Source: Tetragonia tetragonoides
Lineage: Eukaryota > Streptophyta > Magnoliopsida > Caryophyllales > Aizoaceae
Assembly (NCBI GenBank): GCA_038025085.1
Contig: CM076152.1
Span: 31,561,501-31,625,500, forward strand
Reading direction: 5' to 3'
Length of the DNA: 64,000 bases
Below, one piece after another: positions 21,781 through 33,543 of the stretch; the first letter of the stretch is position 1, and each line of letters opens with the position of its first letter. The translations under genes and the position numbers were made by a program. The notes beneath the pieces were generated by a model. That model was not told the DNA's origin. It searched no databases and saw only the letters and a list, made by a program, of their open reading frames with translations.

Positions 21781-23834
21781 TGTAACACCCCCGAATTTAC
21801 AACGATTTTCCGAAAACTATCGAAGTCATTATCCATGACTCGACACCACTGAACCGTCACAAATCCAAAGGCGTTACTGCAACATTCATCGCTAAGGAAT
21901 AAATGCTAAGCAGAAAGGAAAACTAGGTATGAAAGATGGCATCTAAACAAATTAAACATTAATATCAGAGTTGTCTATCAAGTGATCTTAAGTCCATTAA
22001 AGTCTTATTACAACTTTGCCTTCAAGGGCACAAACCAAAAATCCCAATAATCCAAAGTAACCAATAAATCAATAATTCTAAAGAAACAGCCCACTTTTAA
22101 ACTTCAAGCAATCTGTCATCACTCAGCTACACATGCACTTTGGTTTCCGTGACGGAAACAAGGTACAGAAGAAAAGAGAAGAAACAAAAGAGAACAAAAA
22201 TCAGATAAACTAAATAAACGTCGTCCATACCCAGTAAAAACACTTCGCAAACCTTACCCGGGTTTTAGAAGAATCATTGAAATTCATTTGCATTCACAAG
22301 TAATCATACAATCAAGCACATGCATACTCAATATTCAATTACATGCAATTCTTGCATTAATGATCATTGGAAGACAAACAGATAAACCATCTTGATTAGA
22401 GTAATAAGAGAGCGAATAGAATAGCGATTACCCATACTGTTCATAGATAGATATAGACATTCCATGGACTTACTCTAGTGTATACTCACACTACCTCTAA
22501 CATAATAATCGATATGTAGAGAATTAAACGATGGGCAATGATCCGTCCCGAACACACTACGAGGTGTCCATAAAAGTAACTTGGGAATCACGCATCCCTA
22601 GACTACATCAATTAGATAAGTCTCGATAGCTCGACTACTCCTAGGGATCCATTAGGATTCTTATTCTCATTTATAATTCAATTCACATACTTGCATTGAT
22701 TGATCTAGTGGTACAACGAGACCACGACATACTACTTCATTTCATGCTCATGATAATGAATAATAATAACGACGATAATAACACAAAGGCATATTAACAA
22801 TAATCATGCTTCATATATGTCTAACGAAATTTCGGCAGCACTTCGGCAGTAAATCATGATATCCAAAAATTTCACTTTCACAAATATACCATCCAAGATA
22901 TATTAGGTGCTTATTAGCACTCAATAATAACCCATTTCAATTAGCACGTATATTATATCATAATAAAAATAGAATTCCAACATCGCCATACATGTTCAAT
23001 CACTAGCATATGAACTAGTTAATTACGAAACTTCATAAACTTGTCATACTCAATATAATTCATATTTGCAGCGAAGAATATATTTCAAATTCTCATAATT
23101 AACGACGATATAATTTAATCGTGCTTCGCATATTAAATTCACATTAATAATCAATTAGCACATAACACATCAAAATAGTTTTGATGGGGCTTTGGAAAGA
23201 GGTAGGCACAATCGCTTACCTAACGAACGCTCACTACGCAATAAGTAACTTGGCTAATCACAACCCGATCACGCTTGTCCGTTTGGTCCTAATTAAAAAC
23301 AATTACCGAGACATAATTACTAAATACAAAAATTCATACAGTACTGAAACTGTAAAATAATATTTCTATTAAATTAATTCCTTTATTTAGTTCAATCAAT
23401 CTAGGCTTTCAAAAATTCGGATTCGGACGCCAAACGAGTACAGAAGAATAAAAACAATTATTGAAAAATACTGAAAATATACGAAATTAATTAAAACGAA
23501 AATACAAATTCGAAACCCTAACTTATTGTGCAAGTCTCGGCCACGGTCACCCACAAGGGGACCCATGCTCGGACCCATTAGCAGCATCACCACCCCCTGA
23601 CCACCGTGGCCGGTGGTGGTGGCTCGCCGGCGATCGGCGGCTAGGAGAGAGAAGGAGAGAGAGAGTTCGCGAGGGAGGGAGGAGAAAAGGAAGGGGAGAA
23701 AAAGAGAGAGAGTGACTGAGTGAAAGGGGGACACGGGAGGCCCCAACGGCGTCGGCCGCCTGCCGGTGACCACCCATGCGCGGCCTGGTGGCGCGGCAGC
23801 GGCTCGACAGCTGTGGCTCGCAAAACAGGGGACG

Positions 23835-23906
<72 letters not shown>

Positions 23907-24477
23907 AGGGGCACGAGAGAGAGAAGGAAGGAGAGAGGGAGAGGGGCAACTCACCTTGGTGGTGGCCCTGGTGTTCTCCGGCAAAGGGCGGCAGCAGGGG
24001 GAAAGAGGGAGAGAGTGTGCGGCGGAGAGAGAGAGAGAGAGAGAGAGAAGAGAGAGAGTGTGCCGTGAGAGAGGAGAGAGAGAAAGTGAGGTTTTTGGCT
24101 CAGTTTTTGCAAACTGATCAACTGGCCCATCTCTTAGCTTATATAGGTGCCCAGTCAATGGAAGTCAAAACCTACTAAAATTAGGATTAATTTTCTGATT
24201 TAATTTGCTAATTAAAAACAACTAAAACTAATTAAATATTAATTAAAACTAATTAAAGCAATACGAATAAGCTTTATTCATATACAAAACCATTTTAATT
24301 AAATCCTTCAATTTGATAATTATAAATCCCAAAATTTCCATAATAATAATTAATATTGTTATGGCTTAATTTGAGTAAATCGAATCGTTAAATAAATATA
24401 CGATTTAAATCTACAAAACTATTTATAAATGAATTATAAATCGATATTATAGTTATAGAAAATATTGGGGTATCACA
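21781..24477 (-). mobile_element. solo LTR of a Ty3/gypsy retrotransposon inserted in the LINE
   Basis: 2697 bp, starting TGTAACACCC and ending GGGTATCACA, flanked by ATGGT at 21776-21780 and 24478-24482. No internal domain is present, so it is a solo LTR left by recombination. Its last 350 bp resemble the LTR at 5400-5760. The promoter (CACCTATATAAGC on the minus strand, near 24140-24150) shows that it is oriented on the minus strand. It contains a (GA)n tract at 23839-23903 and GA-rich DNA up to 24100. Confidence 0.93.
23839..23903. repeat. (GA)n microsatellite within the solo LTR
   Basis: More than 30 GA units. The long Arg/Glu and Ser/Leu ORFs across it are artefacts of the repeat. Confidence 0.95.
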
Positions 24478-24827
24478 ATGGTCCACCAGGCACCAGCTAG
24501 ACTGGATCAAGGATGTTATAACTCGTAAACTCAAGAATCTTAAAATTAAATTTATGCAGTAGAATCATTCGTAGACTGGTCATATTCATAGTAAAGTTAG
24601 TCAAAGCTTTGAGACACTAAAACCGTGGAGGATCGCCTCCTTCTGGAGCCTGATAATGCTAATTTACATGCCACTCTTTATCGTCTAATTGCACAACGCG
24701 AATAACTTCTATTCTTCTCGGAAAATGCTTGAAACATCTATTCAACCAAAAGTGGCTTACAAATGGAGATAGAAATTTGCCTTTTTTCCAAGAATTCATA
24801 ATACTAGAGTTAAAAAGAAAAGAATAT
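24478..24827 (+). pseudogene. LINE middle part (endonuclease-RT linker)
   Basis: This 350-bp piece lies between the solo LTR and the Tat element. It reads F-N-Q-K-W-L-T-N-G-D-R-N-L-P-F-F (about 24735-24790), the typical block just before the RT in plant LINEs (W-L-x-x-G-D-x-N-x-x-F-F-H). It contains stop codons. It ends at AATAT, the target duplication shared with 40928-40932. Confidence 0.8.
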
Positions 24828-26103
24828 TGTAAACCCCAAAAAAAGGTCTTCAGATTTCTCCGCAAATGCATGATGATGAAAGGAGTAATTTTTAAGCTTG
24901 AACTGCTATTTTGCTTTAATAGTTAAAATAAGGTCTCAGGTTTTTCCTCCAAACACTCCTTCATTTCATTTCATTCAAAAGCCCCATTCAAGAGCTTACC
25001 AATGACACATCTCATGCCTCGTTCCGACTCTCGATCGCCAAGTTGCGATTTAAAGGTAAAACCGTCTTTTACCGTTCAAGGGTAAAACGGTCTTTTCACA
25101 TTTTTCGAAATATTTAAATTCCTCCGAAAAATAAAAACAGCCTGGATATCGTCATTATGACGACATCCAGCTGGCTGCTGACAGCCGTCAGCGGCCCTAG
25201 GAAAAGACCCAGGGCCGCTAGCGGCCCTGACTTCCCTTCGGGCCCCGCTCATTTTTCAAGCCCGTCTCGTTTTCAGCTCAATTTTCACCCGTCCAACCCT
25301 ACTTCCCACGCCTATATAAACAACCCTTCACCCTCAGTTCAAAACACACAGCCTACAGTTGGCAACCTCAATTCTCGGTAGAGTACTCCCGAGCTTCTCC
25401 CTCTTTCTTCTAAAATTTGAATTCTTGCTTTACTGTTTTTGTCAAATATAGCCTATAGTTCAGGTACAAATTCCTGAGGGCTCAGATTAAATTAATTGCT
25501 TATTTGTTTATTTTCAAGTAGTCATAATGTAGATATCATGCTAGGTCACATTTTTATTACTTCCTAAATTTTGTCTGTCTAGTCGTTATGCTGCTCAACT
25601 TGTCAATCAAATGCATGTCTAAATAAGGGTTAAAATAAATGTTGTGATGTTTGTGGTGAACCAATTAATAGTGTAAGTCTAAGTTGTTAATCTGGTTTTG
25701 CATGGGAATTATGTCTTTAAATTATTAAGCAAACTTGAGTTAGTAGAGGCCGTCATAAAGCGGGCGAGTTGGGTGCCTAACACCTTCCCACCTCGTACCT
25801 TCGCCCCCGAACCTATTTATTCTTGGGTACTTATATGTTTTATATAAGCGGGAGTCTTTCTAAAAATATGATTAGTTCACTTATTGCGCTATTGGGTTGT
25901 CCCTTCGGTTTGTCCCTTCGATAAAACGCCGATAGCAGATTTATGAACTCTTTCATGGTTTTTATTTATTTATTTAATTCAAGTCTTTTCAAAAGCTTTT
26001 CTAACTCGATGGTTCCTTGAATTTATCTAAGCCCCCAATTGACAAATTTCTATAAGGACGCACTCCGTGGAAACAAGGTTGGTGAAAATCACGGGTCCTT
26101 ACA
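24828..26103 (+). repeat. 5' LTR of the Tat element
   Basis: 1276 bp, TG...CA (TGTAAACCCC ... GGTCCTTACA), matching 39665-40927 over its full length. The TATA box TATATAAA is at 25313-25320. Upstream are one perfect palindrome, GCCGCTAGCGGC (25214-25225), and one degraded copy (25184-25195). Confidence 0.95.
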
Positions 26104-26104
26104 G

Positions 26105-26123
26105 TGGCGACTTCACTGGGGAC
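26105..26123 (+). other. primer binding site of the Tat element
   Basis: TGGCGACTTCACTGGGGAC begins one base after the 5' LTR. From memory it resembles the tRNA-Arg type site of Ogre/Tat elements, not the usual Met site. Confidence 0.65.
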
Positions 26124-27019
26124 TTATTTAAGAGGGTGAGACTCGAAAGTCAAGTTTGCTTAATTGTTTAAATAACATGTTCCATATATTTTGCATCATT
26201 TGCATGTGCTTTTGCCCAACCTTTTGACCCTTATCGACCCTCGAGGAAGTTTGTGTCGCAACTCGTAGACAGCCCGTATATCTAAAGGAATATACAGTTG
26301 TCCTATCGTGCAAATTGACGCTTCCTCACCCATGACTCATCAATCCTTTGTTGATGAAAAGAATTACAATCGATGTGCCAACCATCCGCCGAACGGAAAT
26401 TGTAATTTGTCGTGGTAACCTTACAGGAGCCAAAAGCCTTTAACCCACATTTGTAAACATCCGCTTGCTTGTTGTGCATGTGTCGTTAAAATGCTCGTCT
26501 GATCATATGTTTGCCTGTATATTACGTTTTTATTATGCTTGCATGAATGCATGATTATCGTGATTATGTGCCAACATGTACTTACGTGCTAGGAGTCGTT
26601 TCTTTATTATTTTTTCTTATTTTTAGCTAGTTCCTAGTGCCCGAAGATGGTGCGAGAATTCAAATTCAATGAACACTCATCATTTTCCCAATGATATGTT
26701 CTAAAAGTCATGAACAATTTTCTAGGATCTTTTTAGTTATAAAACGCGCAATTTGGTGAAAACCACCTTAACTGTTACACCTTTTGTTCAGTACCCCCTG
26801 AACTCTTGCTATTTGTTCAATACCACCTTTAATGTTACAAACGCCGTGGAAGTCACCCCTTAAGTGAATTTCCGACCAAATCTCTTAATTTTCTTCCCAT
26901 TTTACCCTCACATGTCCCTCATGTGACTTTTAAATGATTTGACCAAATAATTAAATAAATTAAAAATAGAAATGTAAATAACTAAACTAATTAAACTAAG
27001 TTTATGGAATTGGGTTGCG

Positions 27020-27025
<6 letters not shown>

Positions 27026-27074
<49 letters not shown>
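27026..27074. repeat. (CT)n microsatellite in the Pack-MULE
   Basis: About 24 CT units next to the captured gene fragment. Confidence 0.95.
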
Positions 27075-27077
<3 letters not shown>

Positions 27078-27089
27078 CCTCCATTTTCG

Positions 27090-27297
27090 TCCTCAGTGAT
27101 TGGTTCCAGATTCCGTAACTTACACAACACTGCTTACCCATTTGAGCAGAAAAGATTGTGCAGAAGAAATCATCAAATGGCATGACTATATGGTTCTTAA
27201 TGGAGTCATTCCTGATTCTCAGACGTACCTGTGCATTGTTAGCAAAGAAAGAGCTCAGCAAAGTAATAAACAAAATCGACAGATTTCAGGACTTTAA
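27090..27297 (+). pseudogene. captured PPR (pentatricopeptide repeat) gene fragment
   Basis: The plus-strand translation from about 27100 reads PDSVTYTTLLTHLSR, then EEIIKWHDYMVLNGVIPDSQ and TYLCIV. This matches the PPR spacing V-T-Y-x-x-L-L ... A/E-E-x-x-x-x-x-x-M-x-x-x-G-x-x-P-D-x-x-T-Y. One complete repeat and the start of another are present. It has no start codon context of its own and lies within a Mutator-like element, so it is a transduplicated fragment. PPR proteins normally bind organellar RNA; this piece is too short to act that way. Confidence 0.75.
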
Positions 27298-28014
27298 ATG
27301 TTTGTTTGTCCTGAAGAGCAAGTGGATCTTCTTCATCTGATTGTCACTTTGTCATTGTACCTTTCAAAATTCTCCCCTGATGTATAAATTCAATTTTGAT
27401 ATTTCATTAATTCTTTCACTTAATTTAGCTCATGGGTGGACATATAGGCCAAAATGAGACTTGCAGTGCACTATTGTTGTTGGGTCGTGGGGAGCTGTGA
27501 GGGTGATGTTGAGTCGTGGGGAGGAGATGGTGGAGTGGGTCGTGCGGTGGTGGTGTAGTGGTGGGTTGTGCGGTCCTGGTGCAGTGCTTTGCCGTAACGA
27601 TTTGCCGTGCTTCAATGTCTGTAACAAAATGGAAGAGAGAGAAAGTGGAGAAAACACATTAATGGTAGAGGGAGAACAGATCGAGGGAGAAGAGAGGGAG
27701 AAGAGAGGAGAGTCGAGTGTTTTGGGAAAGGGGAAAATTTTTGGGTTTATTTGGTCAAACAATTTAATTACAAATAGATAAATAAAAGCTTGGTCAAATC
27801 AGTTTTTAATTATTTGGTCAAATTATTTATAAGTCACATGACGGACACGTGAGGGTAAAATGGGAAGAAAATTAAGAGATTTGGTCGGAAATTCACTTAA
27901 GGGGTGACTTCCACGGCATTTGTAACATTAAAGGTGGTACTGAACAAATAGCAAGAGTTCAGGGGGTACTGAACAAAAGGTGTAACAGTTAAGGTGGTTT
28001 TCACCAAATTGCGC

Positions 28015-28668
28015 TTATAAAACAAAAAAAGTAGTCAGTCTTTCAATTTCCACGTGCCCTTTTCTTATTTCTGTATTTTCTTTTCTTTTGATATAATTCA
28101 GATTCGGTCAAAAAAAAAACATATAGTAATAAAAAAAAAAATCGGTGGAATCGAAAAAAAAAACTCCGGAAAAAAGCAAAAAAAAATCAAAAAAAATATA
28201 TTTAAAAAAAGGGACCGAAATATCTTTTTTTTTTATTTTACCCCATTTTTCATTTTCTTTGAGTCTAGAAAAATAAAAATTAAGTTCACCTTTTTCTATT
28301 TTTCTTATTTTCGTTCATCGACCTTATTTTCCTTGGACATTAGGGAAATATTTGGGCATTTAGGCTTAAGAACTTTTCTTTTTTAGGACAATGTGTTTTC
28401 TATATGTGGGTCATTTTTTTTTAGATGAGAGCCTCATGGTCTTTTCTTGTTACTAAGTGCTCCGTGCTTCCTATTCAAGATAGGGGGTCCAAGGAAAAAA
28501 GAAAATCTTGAGAAAAGTTGGGCTCGACCTTCTACGAGGCTGGTTCATCTGCTACCGTCTACACCACCGGGTCCTCGTTTACCTCCACCACAAACAGCTT
28601 CACCATCAATAAATTCACCATCACTACATACCTTTTTCTCCACACCAATCACCCCTCCCAACTTCACA
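28015..28668 (+). other. Tat element leader between the Pack-MULE and gag
   Basis: AT-rich with many A and T runs to 28445, then a Pro/Ser-type open stretch in frame with gag but without an ATG before 28669. No other feature seen. Confidence 0.5.
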
Positions 28669-30081
28669 ATGCCTAAGACCACTGATGAAAAATTGAATGA
28701 GCTCATGAGCGAGCTAGAAAGGGTACGACTCAAGGTAGAAGATATAGAGAGGAAAGGAGAAGAAGATGCAAGGATCCCTTCCGATTCTGATTCCGAGGAA
28801 GAAGATTCAGATGCCATGCTGGCTAAGATCACTTCTGTGCTCAAGAATAGCGGCCTAATCCCCAATTATAGTGCCAATGTAGGAAAATTCGACACTAAGA
28901 TCAAGGGTAAGCTTCCGGCTAAGTTCTCTATGCCTGAAGTACCCACTTTCACAGGAGTTGACAATCCACAGGACCACTTGAAATCATTCGCTACTGCTAT
29001 GGCTCTAAGGGGAATCAACAAGAAACTCTATGCCCATCTGTTTTCCCAGACCCTTGATACACATGCTCGACGATGGTTTTACTCCCTAGATCTGGAAAGC
29101 TACCCAACTTGGTCCGATTTTACCACAGTCTTCCTGGATCAATTCAAGGACAACGCTACTCTCCCCATCACTTTGAGGGAGCTTGAAATTACTACTCAGG
29201 AGAGGAATGAGGGATTCACTAAATTTCTCGGTCGATGGAAGTCCAAGATAGCTGAAATGGTGGAAAGGCCCTCTGAAACTGAACAAATCAGGCATTTCAT
29301 AAAGAATCTGCAACCGGCTTATAAGAGTCACCTCCAGTATCAGGCCATCGACTCATATCAGCGTCTATATGACGTTGGCATCCTCATTGAAGATGATATT
29401 AACAAAAACAAGGATCATGTTACCCCTAAGCCCTTCACTTATGGGAGGGACAAAAGGGCAACTGCTGGAACCTCCTTTGGTGCTCAGGTTAATGAGGTAG
29501 CTGTTGTGAATACCTTTGCTGAAAGAAAACCGCCAAGAGAATTCACCCCTATTGGAATGACTCTATCACATGCTCTTGAAAGAATGATCAAAAATAATCT
29601 GCTCCAGCCTATTGGACCTACTCCGGAATCATCTGTTAAGAGTCGCAACTGGAAAGAAGGGGAGTACTGCAAGTACCATCAAGGAAAAGGGAAAGACAAC
29701 GACAATTGTTGGGCTCTTAAACATGCTATCCAAGATAGAATTAAGAACGGCACCATACCCTTACAAAAATCTGGCCAAGCACTCAGCAACTCGAATAACC
29801 CTATGGGTGCCATTTTACACATAAGTGTTGAAGATGCCTTGGGATTTGAAATTGCTGGAATATGGGACAGTGATGAAGAAGACGTATGGGAGATCCAAAC
29901 CAGATCGCCCATAGGAGTGGCCCACTTGACACGTTCCGATCGTCATTATAGGCCACCAAACATTTATAGCGACAGGATCCCACCTCCAGCTGAAGAAGAG
30001 GTAGAAGAAGTTCCCGCAAAAGATAAAGAATTTCCCATCACAGGACAACTCAAGAGAATCAAAGCTGACATCTCTATTTGA
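28669..30081 (+). CDS. gag: Gag of the Tat element
   Basis: 470 residues from the first ATG (28669) of an open frame that extends upstream without another ATG. The N-terminus is a charged coiled-coil-like segment (EKLNELMSELERVRLKVEDI). The retrotransposon-gag core follows: F-T-G-V-D-N-P-Q-D-H-L, R-R-W-F-Y-S-L, F-L-D-Q-F-K-D-N. Then comes the Tat-type motif C-K-Y-H-x7-D-N-C-W-A-L-K-H (around residue 330). The frame is intact. Gag would form the element's particles. The TGA at 30079 separates it from the protease frame. Confidence 0.92.
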   Translation: MPKTTDEKLNELMSELERVRLKVEDIERKGEEDARIPSDSDSEEEDSDAMLAKITSVLKNSGLIPNYSANVGKFDTKIKGKLPAKFSMPEVPTFTGVDNPQDHLKSFATAMALRGINKKLYAHLFSQTLDTHARRWFYSLDLESYPTWSDFTTVFLDQFKDNATLPITLRELEITTQERNEGFTKFLGRWKSKIAEMVERPSETEQIRHFIKNLQPAYKSHLQYQAIDSYQRLYDVGILIEDDINKNKDHVTPKPFTYGRDKRATAGTSFGAQVNEVAVVNTFAERKPPREFTPIGMTLSHALERMIKNNLLQPIGPTPESSVKSRNWKEGEYCKYHQGKGKDNDNCWALKHAIQDRIKNGTIPLQKSGQALSNSNNPMGAILHISVEDALGFEIAGIWDSDEEDVWEIQTRSPIGVAHLTRSDRHYRPPNIYSDRIPPPAEEEVEEVPAKDKEFPITGQLKRIKADISI

Positions 30082-30272
30082 CAACTTTTAGCCTCATCCT
30101 ACGAACATTGCCAAGCCATTTTGGAAGCCTTGTAAAGTTTCGGTATCACCAGATATGAGGCCTGACGAATTGGTCAGTTTCTTGGTAGGAGATAAAAAAA
30201 ACTCGACCGTCCATCACCTTCTCCGACAATGAGTTACCTCCAGAATGGTCTTCACACAATAATGCTTTATAC

Positions 30273-30548
30273 TTGACTGTATTCGCCATGGGCAAGTACG
30301 TACCCATGACCCTAGTGGACAATGGATCAACCGTGAATATATGTCCGTTGAGAACCGCAGCAAAACTAGGCATCGATATCAACAATTTGGCTCAATCGGC
30401 ACAAGGCTTGCGCGCTTATGACAATTCCAGTCGAAATGTTCTGGGCACCATAACAATAAATGTCACCTCTGGGGCTATAGAGAACATGGTCCAGTTTTAT
30501 GTGATGGATATTCCGGCTACCTTCAACTTGTTATTAGGGCGAACTTAG
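30273..30548 (+). pseudogene. aspartic protease of the Tat element
   Basis: Contains V-D-N-G-S-T-V-N-I-C-P-L (DNGS in place of the common DSGA, as in Ogre/Tat proteases) and F-N-L-L-L-G-R-T near the end. It is in a different frame from gag, with stops between, and is closed by TAG where the following L-H-Q-K-V-K block would continue. The short length and missing continuity suggest a damaged gag-pro junction. Confidence 0.8.
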
Positions 30549-30596
30549 CTCCATGGTCTAAATGTTGTAGCCTCTACCCTGCACCAGAAAGTCAAG

Positions 30597-31462
30597 ATGA
30601 TGTTAGAGGGAGAAATTGTGGAAATCGAAGCCAACCCTATCAAGGCAACTATTGACAAGACTCCTGTCTTGAAAATAGAACACGATAGCGAGGACATTGA
30701 CCTATGGGGATTCTCTCTTGAAGAAGTAGCCCTCATAGAGGAGGACACCAAATCTCACAGCTCAGACAGTTCTAGGGAATTCGAGACCTATCCTTCAGAA
30801 GAAATAGGAGAACCTGATGAGTTCGAGGAGATAAAGGAAACCATCGAGGGAATGTCCATTTACGTGGCACACCACCACCATGCAATTCGGCGAATGAAAG
30901 AGAAAATTGCCTCGCTGGAATGACCCACAGAATGTAACGTTATCTTAGCCAAGGGAGAAGCTTGCTTCCAACAAGATGAAATATTTAGCAAGATGGTCAA
31001 ATATGGGTATGCCCACCCAAGAAGGCCTACCCCTCGCGCTCTTCCCAGGGACGGAAACCCTATCTTCGGTGCAAGTACTGTGAAGCTAATGGACATTACA
31101 CTAACCAATGCAAGCGTCTGAAGAGGGTAATCACCACTTTCATTGATCGTGGAACCATGTGGTCGCCTAGCTCGTGGGCTATAAAGGGATGGCGTCGCTT
31201 TAACCAAAAGGAGTATACCCAGCTGAACGTCCCCATTGGTAATGTCATGAATACCCTCATATGGAGAGGAGACCTTAAATCTACAATCCCTGCTGACGAT
31301 CATCAGGAGGTACATAGAGACCGAGACTCCTACTGTCGCTATCACCAGATTTTTTGCCACTACACATATGACTGCGTCCGCCTGAAGGATGACATACAAA
31401 AGATCATAGATAGTGGGGAAGTACCACCGCCTCTGAAGGAAGAAGAGGAACCCTGGAACTGA
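30597..31462 (+). pseudogene. Tat element linker with acidic segment and two cysteine knuckles; RT missing
   Basis: The frame 30597-30923 is acidic (EFETYPSEEIGEPDEFEEIK) and ends in HHHHAIRRMKEKIASLE. Next, about 31060-31150, comes C-K-Y-C-E-A-N-G-H-Y-T-N-Q-C (a CCHC knuckle). Then in 31157-31462 comes C-R-Y-H-Q-x3-H-Y-T-Y-D-C-V-R-L-K, which has the same layout as the gag C-K-Y-H motif. Reverse transcriptase should follow the protease, but no RT or RNase H motif appears in any frame. The segment looks like gag-type nucleocapsid sequence in place of RT/RH. It is divided by stops. Confidence 0.65.
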
Positions 31463-31792
31463 TTGGTTACCCGCAGGAGCTAGAGGAGTCAAGTCTGAGT
31501 CCCCAAGTTGTGTCTAGTTAGGATCCTAGCTAAATCTTTAGGTTGAGTCTTGAATAGGGGGTGTTCCCCTTTTTATTTTTTCCTTCTAAGTCTAGTTTCT
31601 TTTTTACGGGTATTAGGGACCCTCTTCTCTAAAGTCATGTGTGTTTATCTATTTTTGCAAATCAATAAAAGTCCTCTTGCTCATTTCTTTCTTTGTTTAG
31701 CTATTGACAAATCCAATGAATACAAAGTTGCACAAATCATTAACTAACCAATTTAAGCAATGTAAATAAACTTCGCAAAGCAAGAATGCAGG
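31463..31792 (+). other. non-coding stretch where RT/RNase H would be expected
   Basis: T-rich, with stops in all frames. It ends in an acceptor-like string (TTTTTCAG at about 31802-31809). It may be a remnant of the intron known between pro and RT in Ogre-type elements; this is inference. Confidence 0.35.
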
Positions 31793-33150
31793 TTGTTACC
31801 TTTTTCAGGAATTCGAGTGGCTGAACTCCCTCAACGATGCTACTCCACAAGAAGAAGCGAGCCAACATTTTGCAACAACATCGACATGGAAATGACTTTG
31901 GCTTCGATCGAAGAGGATCCTTGGTACCAAGACGTCTTCAACTACATCACCAAAGGAATATACCCTCAAGATGCACCATTAAGAGCTCAACGGGCAATCC
32001 GTCTCTTAGCGGCGCAATACATAGAATACAAGGGGGTTCTATACAAGAAATCTCACAACGGGGTTAACCTCAGATGTGTGAACTCCGAAGAAGCTGCAGA
32101 GATTATGGACGAGGTACATAATGGGGTGTGCGGACCGCACATGAATGGTCGAATGCTCTCCAGGAAGATTCTACGGCTAGGGTACTACTGGACTACTATG
32201 GAAAGGGATTGCTACAACTACGTCAAGAAATGTAAGAAGTGTCAGATATATGCCAACCTGCAGCATATGCCACCCTCAATGCTCCACAACTTCACCTCCA
32301 CTTGGCCATTTTCTGTATGGGGAATAGATATCATTGGAAAAATCACCCCGAAGGGCTCGGGAGGACACGAATACATCCTAGTAGCCATAGACTATTTTAC
32401 CAAGTGGGTTGAAGCCCAGTCCTATGCCGTCCTTACCTCCAAACAAGTGTCCAAATTCATAAGGAACAACATCATTTGCCGATATGGCGTTCCACATGAA
32501 ATCATAAGTGACCGTGGATCCCACTTCAAAGCCGAAACCGCCACCCTTCTCAAAAGCTACAAAATCCAGCACCACAAATCGTCCCCTTACCGTCCCCAAA
32601 TCAATGGCGCAGTAGATTCAAGACTATCATTGAGAAGATGATAGAGAACTACAAAGATTGGCCTGTGAAACTCCCATTTGCCCTTTGGGGGTATAGGACA
32701 TCCATAAGATCCTCTACGGGAGCAACACCTTATTCCTTAGTCTATGGAATGGAAGCAGTTCTACCCATAGAAATCCAACTCCCCTCCATGCGCATAGCCT
32801 TAGAAGGTGAAATTCCCGAAACCCAATGGCTACAAGCCCGCTACGAAGAACTCATGTTCATGGATCAAATACGCCTACGAGCCCTAGGCCATTCCCACAT
32901 GTATCAACAACGCATGGTGAGAGCATTCAACAAAAAGGTTCGACCTCGGAATTTAAAGGAAGGACACTTAGTTTGGAAAGAATTACGAGCCCCAGTTACC
33001 GACTCTAGAGATAAATTTCGACCAAACTGGTCCGGCACATTCATCATCAAAGACGTTCTATCAGGAGGCGCAGTCCGGCTCATGAATATTGATGGCATTG
33101 AGTTCAGTCAGATCACTAACATGGATCAGCTAAAGAAGTGCTACGTCTAA
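31793..33150 (+). pseudogene. integrase of the Tat element, one frameshift
   Basis: The frame 31793-32641 carries the H-H-C-C zinc-binding block (H-x3-C-G-P-H-M-N, C-K-K-C-Q). The core has D at W-G-I-D-I-I-G and D at I-I-S-D-R-G-S-H-F. The second frame, 32638-33150, continues with the glutamate-side helix region (W-G-Y-R-T-S-I-R-S-S-T-G-A-T-P) and the C-terminal G-H-L-V-W-K / F-R-P-N-W-S-G-T-F block. The frame break at about 32605-32640 falls at the glutamate block (I-N-G-A-V-D), so the catalytic Glu is lost or displaced. The integrase is otherwise near full length. Confidence 0.9.
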
Positions 33151-33543
33151 AAAAAAATCTGAAAAAAAAAAGAGACGTATACCACTTGAACGAACTACGC
33201 TGGCCTGATTCCACACTGGATACGTAGGTAACCCATTTAAGGGGCCCGGCCAAAATCAAAATCAATTCCATTCAACTCATTCAAAAGGGATAATCTTTAT
33301 TCAAGCTGAACAAATAAGCTTACATTGCAAGAATTAAAACTTCCTAAGGATAAAAAAAATAATAATGCAACTATGAGGGTTTAAGCTAAACAAATTCCTA
33401 TTATTATTTTTTTTAAACTAGACTTACTTTCCGAGAAAACTACTTTGATCCTTCTTCCCTTTAGAAGGCATCGTTGAAGCATCGTTGAAGAGTTCTTCTT
33501 TGAAGGACCCTGGCTTGAGGATGACCTGTGATCGCTTCCTTCT

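Larger units (their letters stand above)
26746..28014. mobile_element. Pack-MULE: Mutator-like element carrying a PPR gene fragment
   Basis: A perfect 9-bp direct repeat, TTATAAAAC, is at 26737-26745 and 28015-28023. The TIRs are about 185 bp and nearly identical, starting GCGCAATTTGGTGAAAACC, with only a few mismatches seen by eye. No transposase is present. The interior carries a (CT)n tract (27026-27074), a PPR-like fragment (27090-27297) and a GT-rich/GA-rich stretch (27470-27720). It sits in the untranslated leader of the Tat element between the primer site and gag, so it inserted after, or travelled with, that element. Confidence 0.93.

Noticed and set aside
23547..24158. Long ORFs rich in Ser/Leu (minus) and Arg/Glu (plus)
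   Set aside because: They are translations of a (GA)n microsatellite within the solo LTR, open in several frames at once.
28447..28668. Upstream extension of the Tat gag
   Set aside because: No ATG occurs in this open stretch; it begins at TTG and is Pro/Ser-rich leader sequence.
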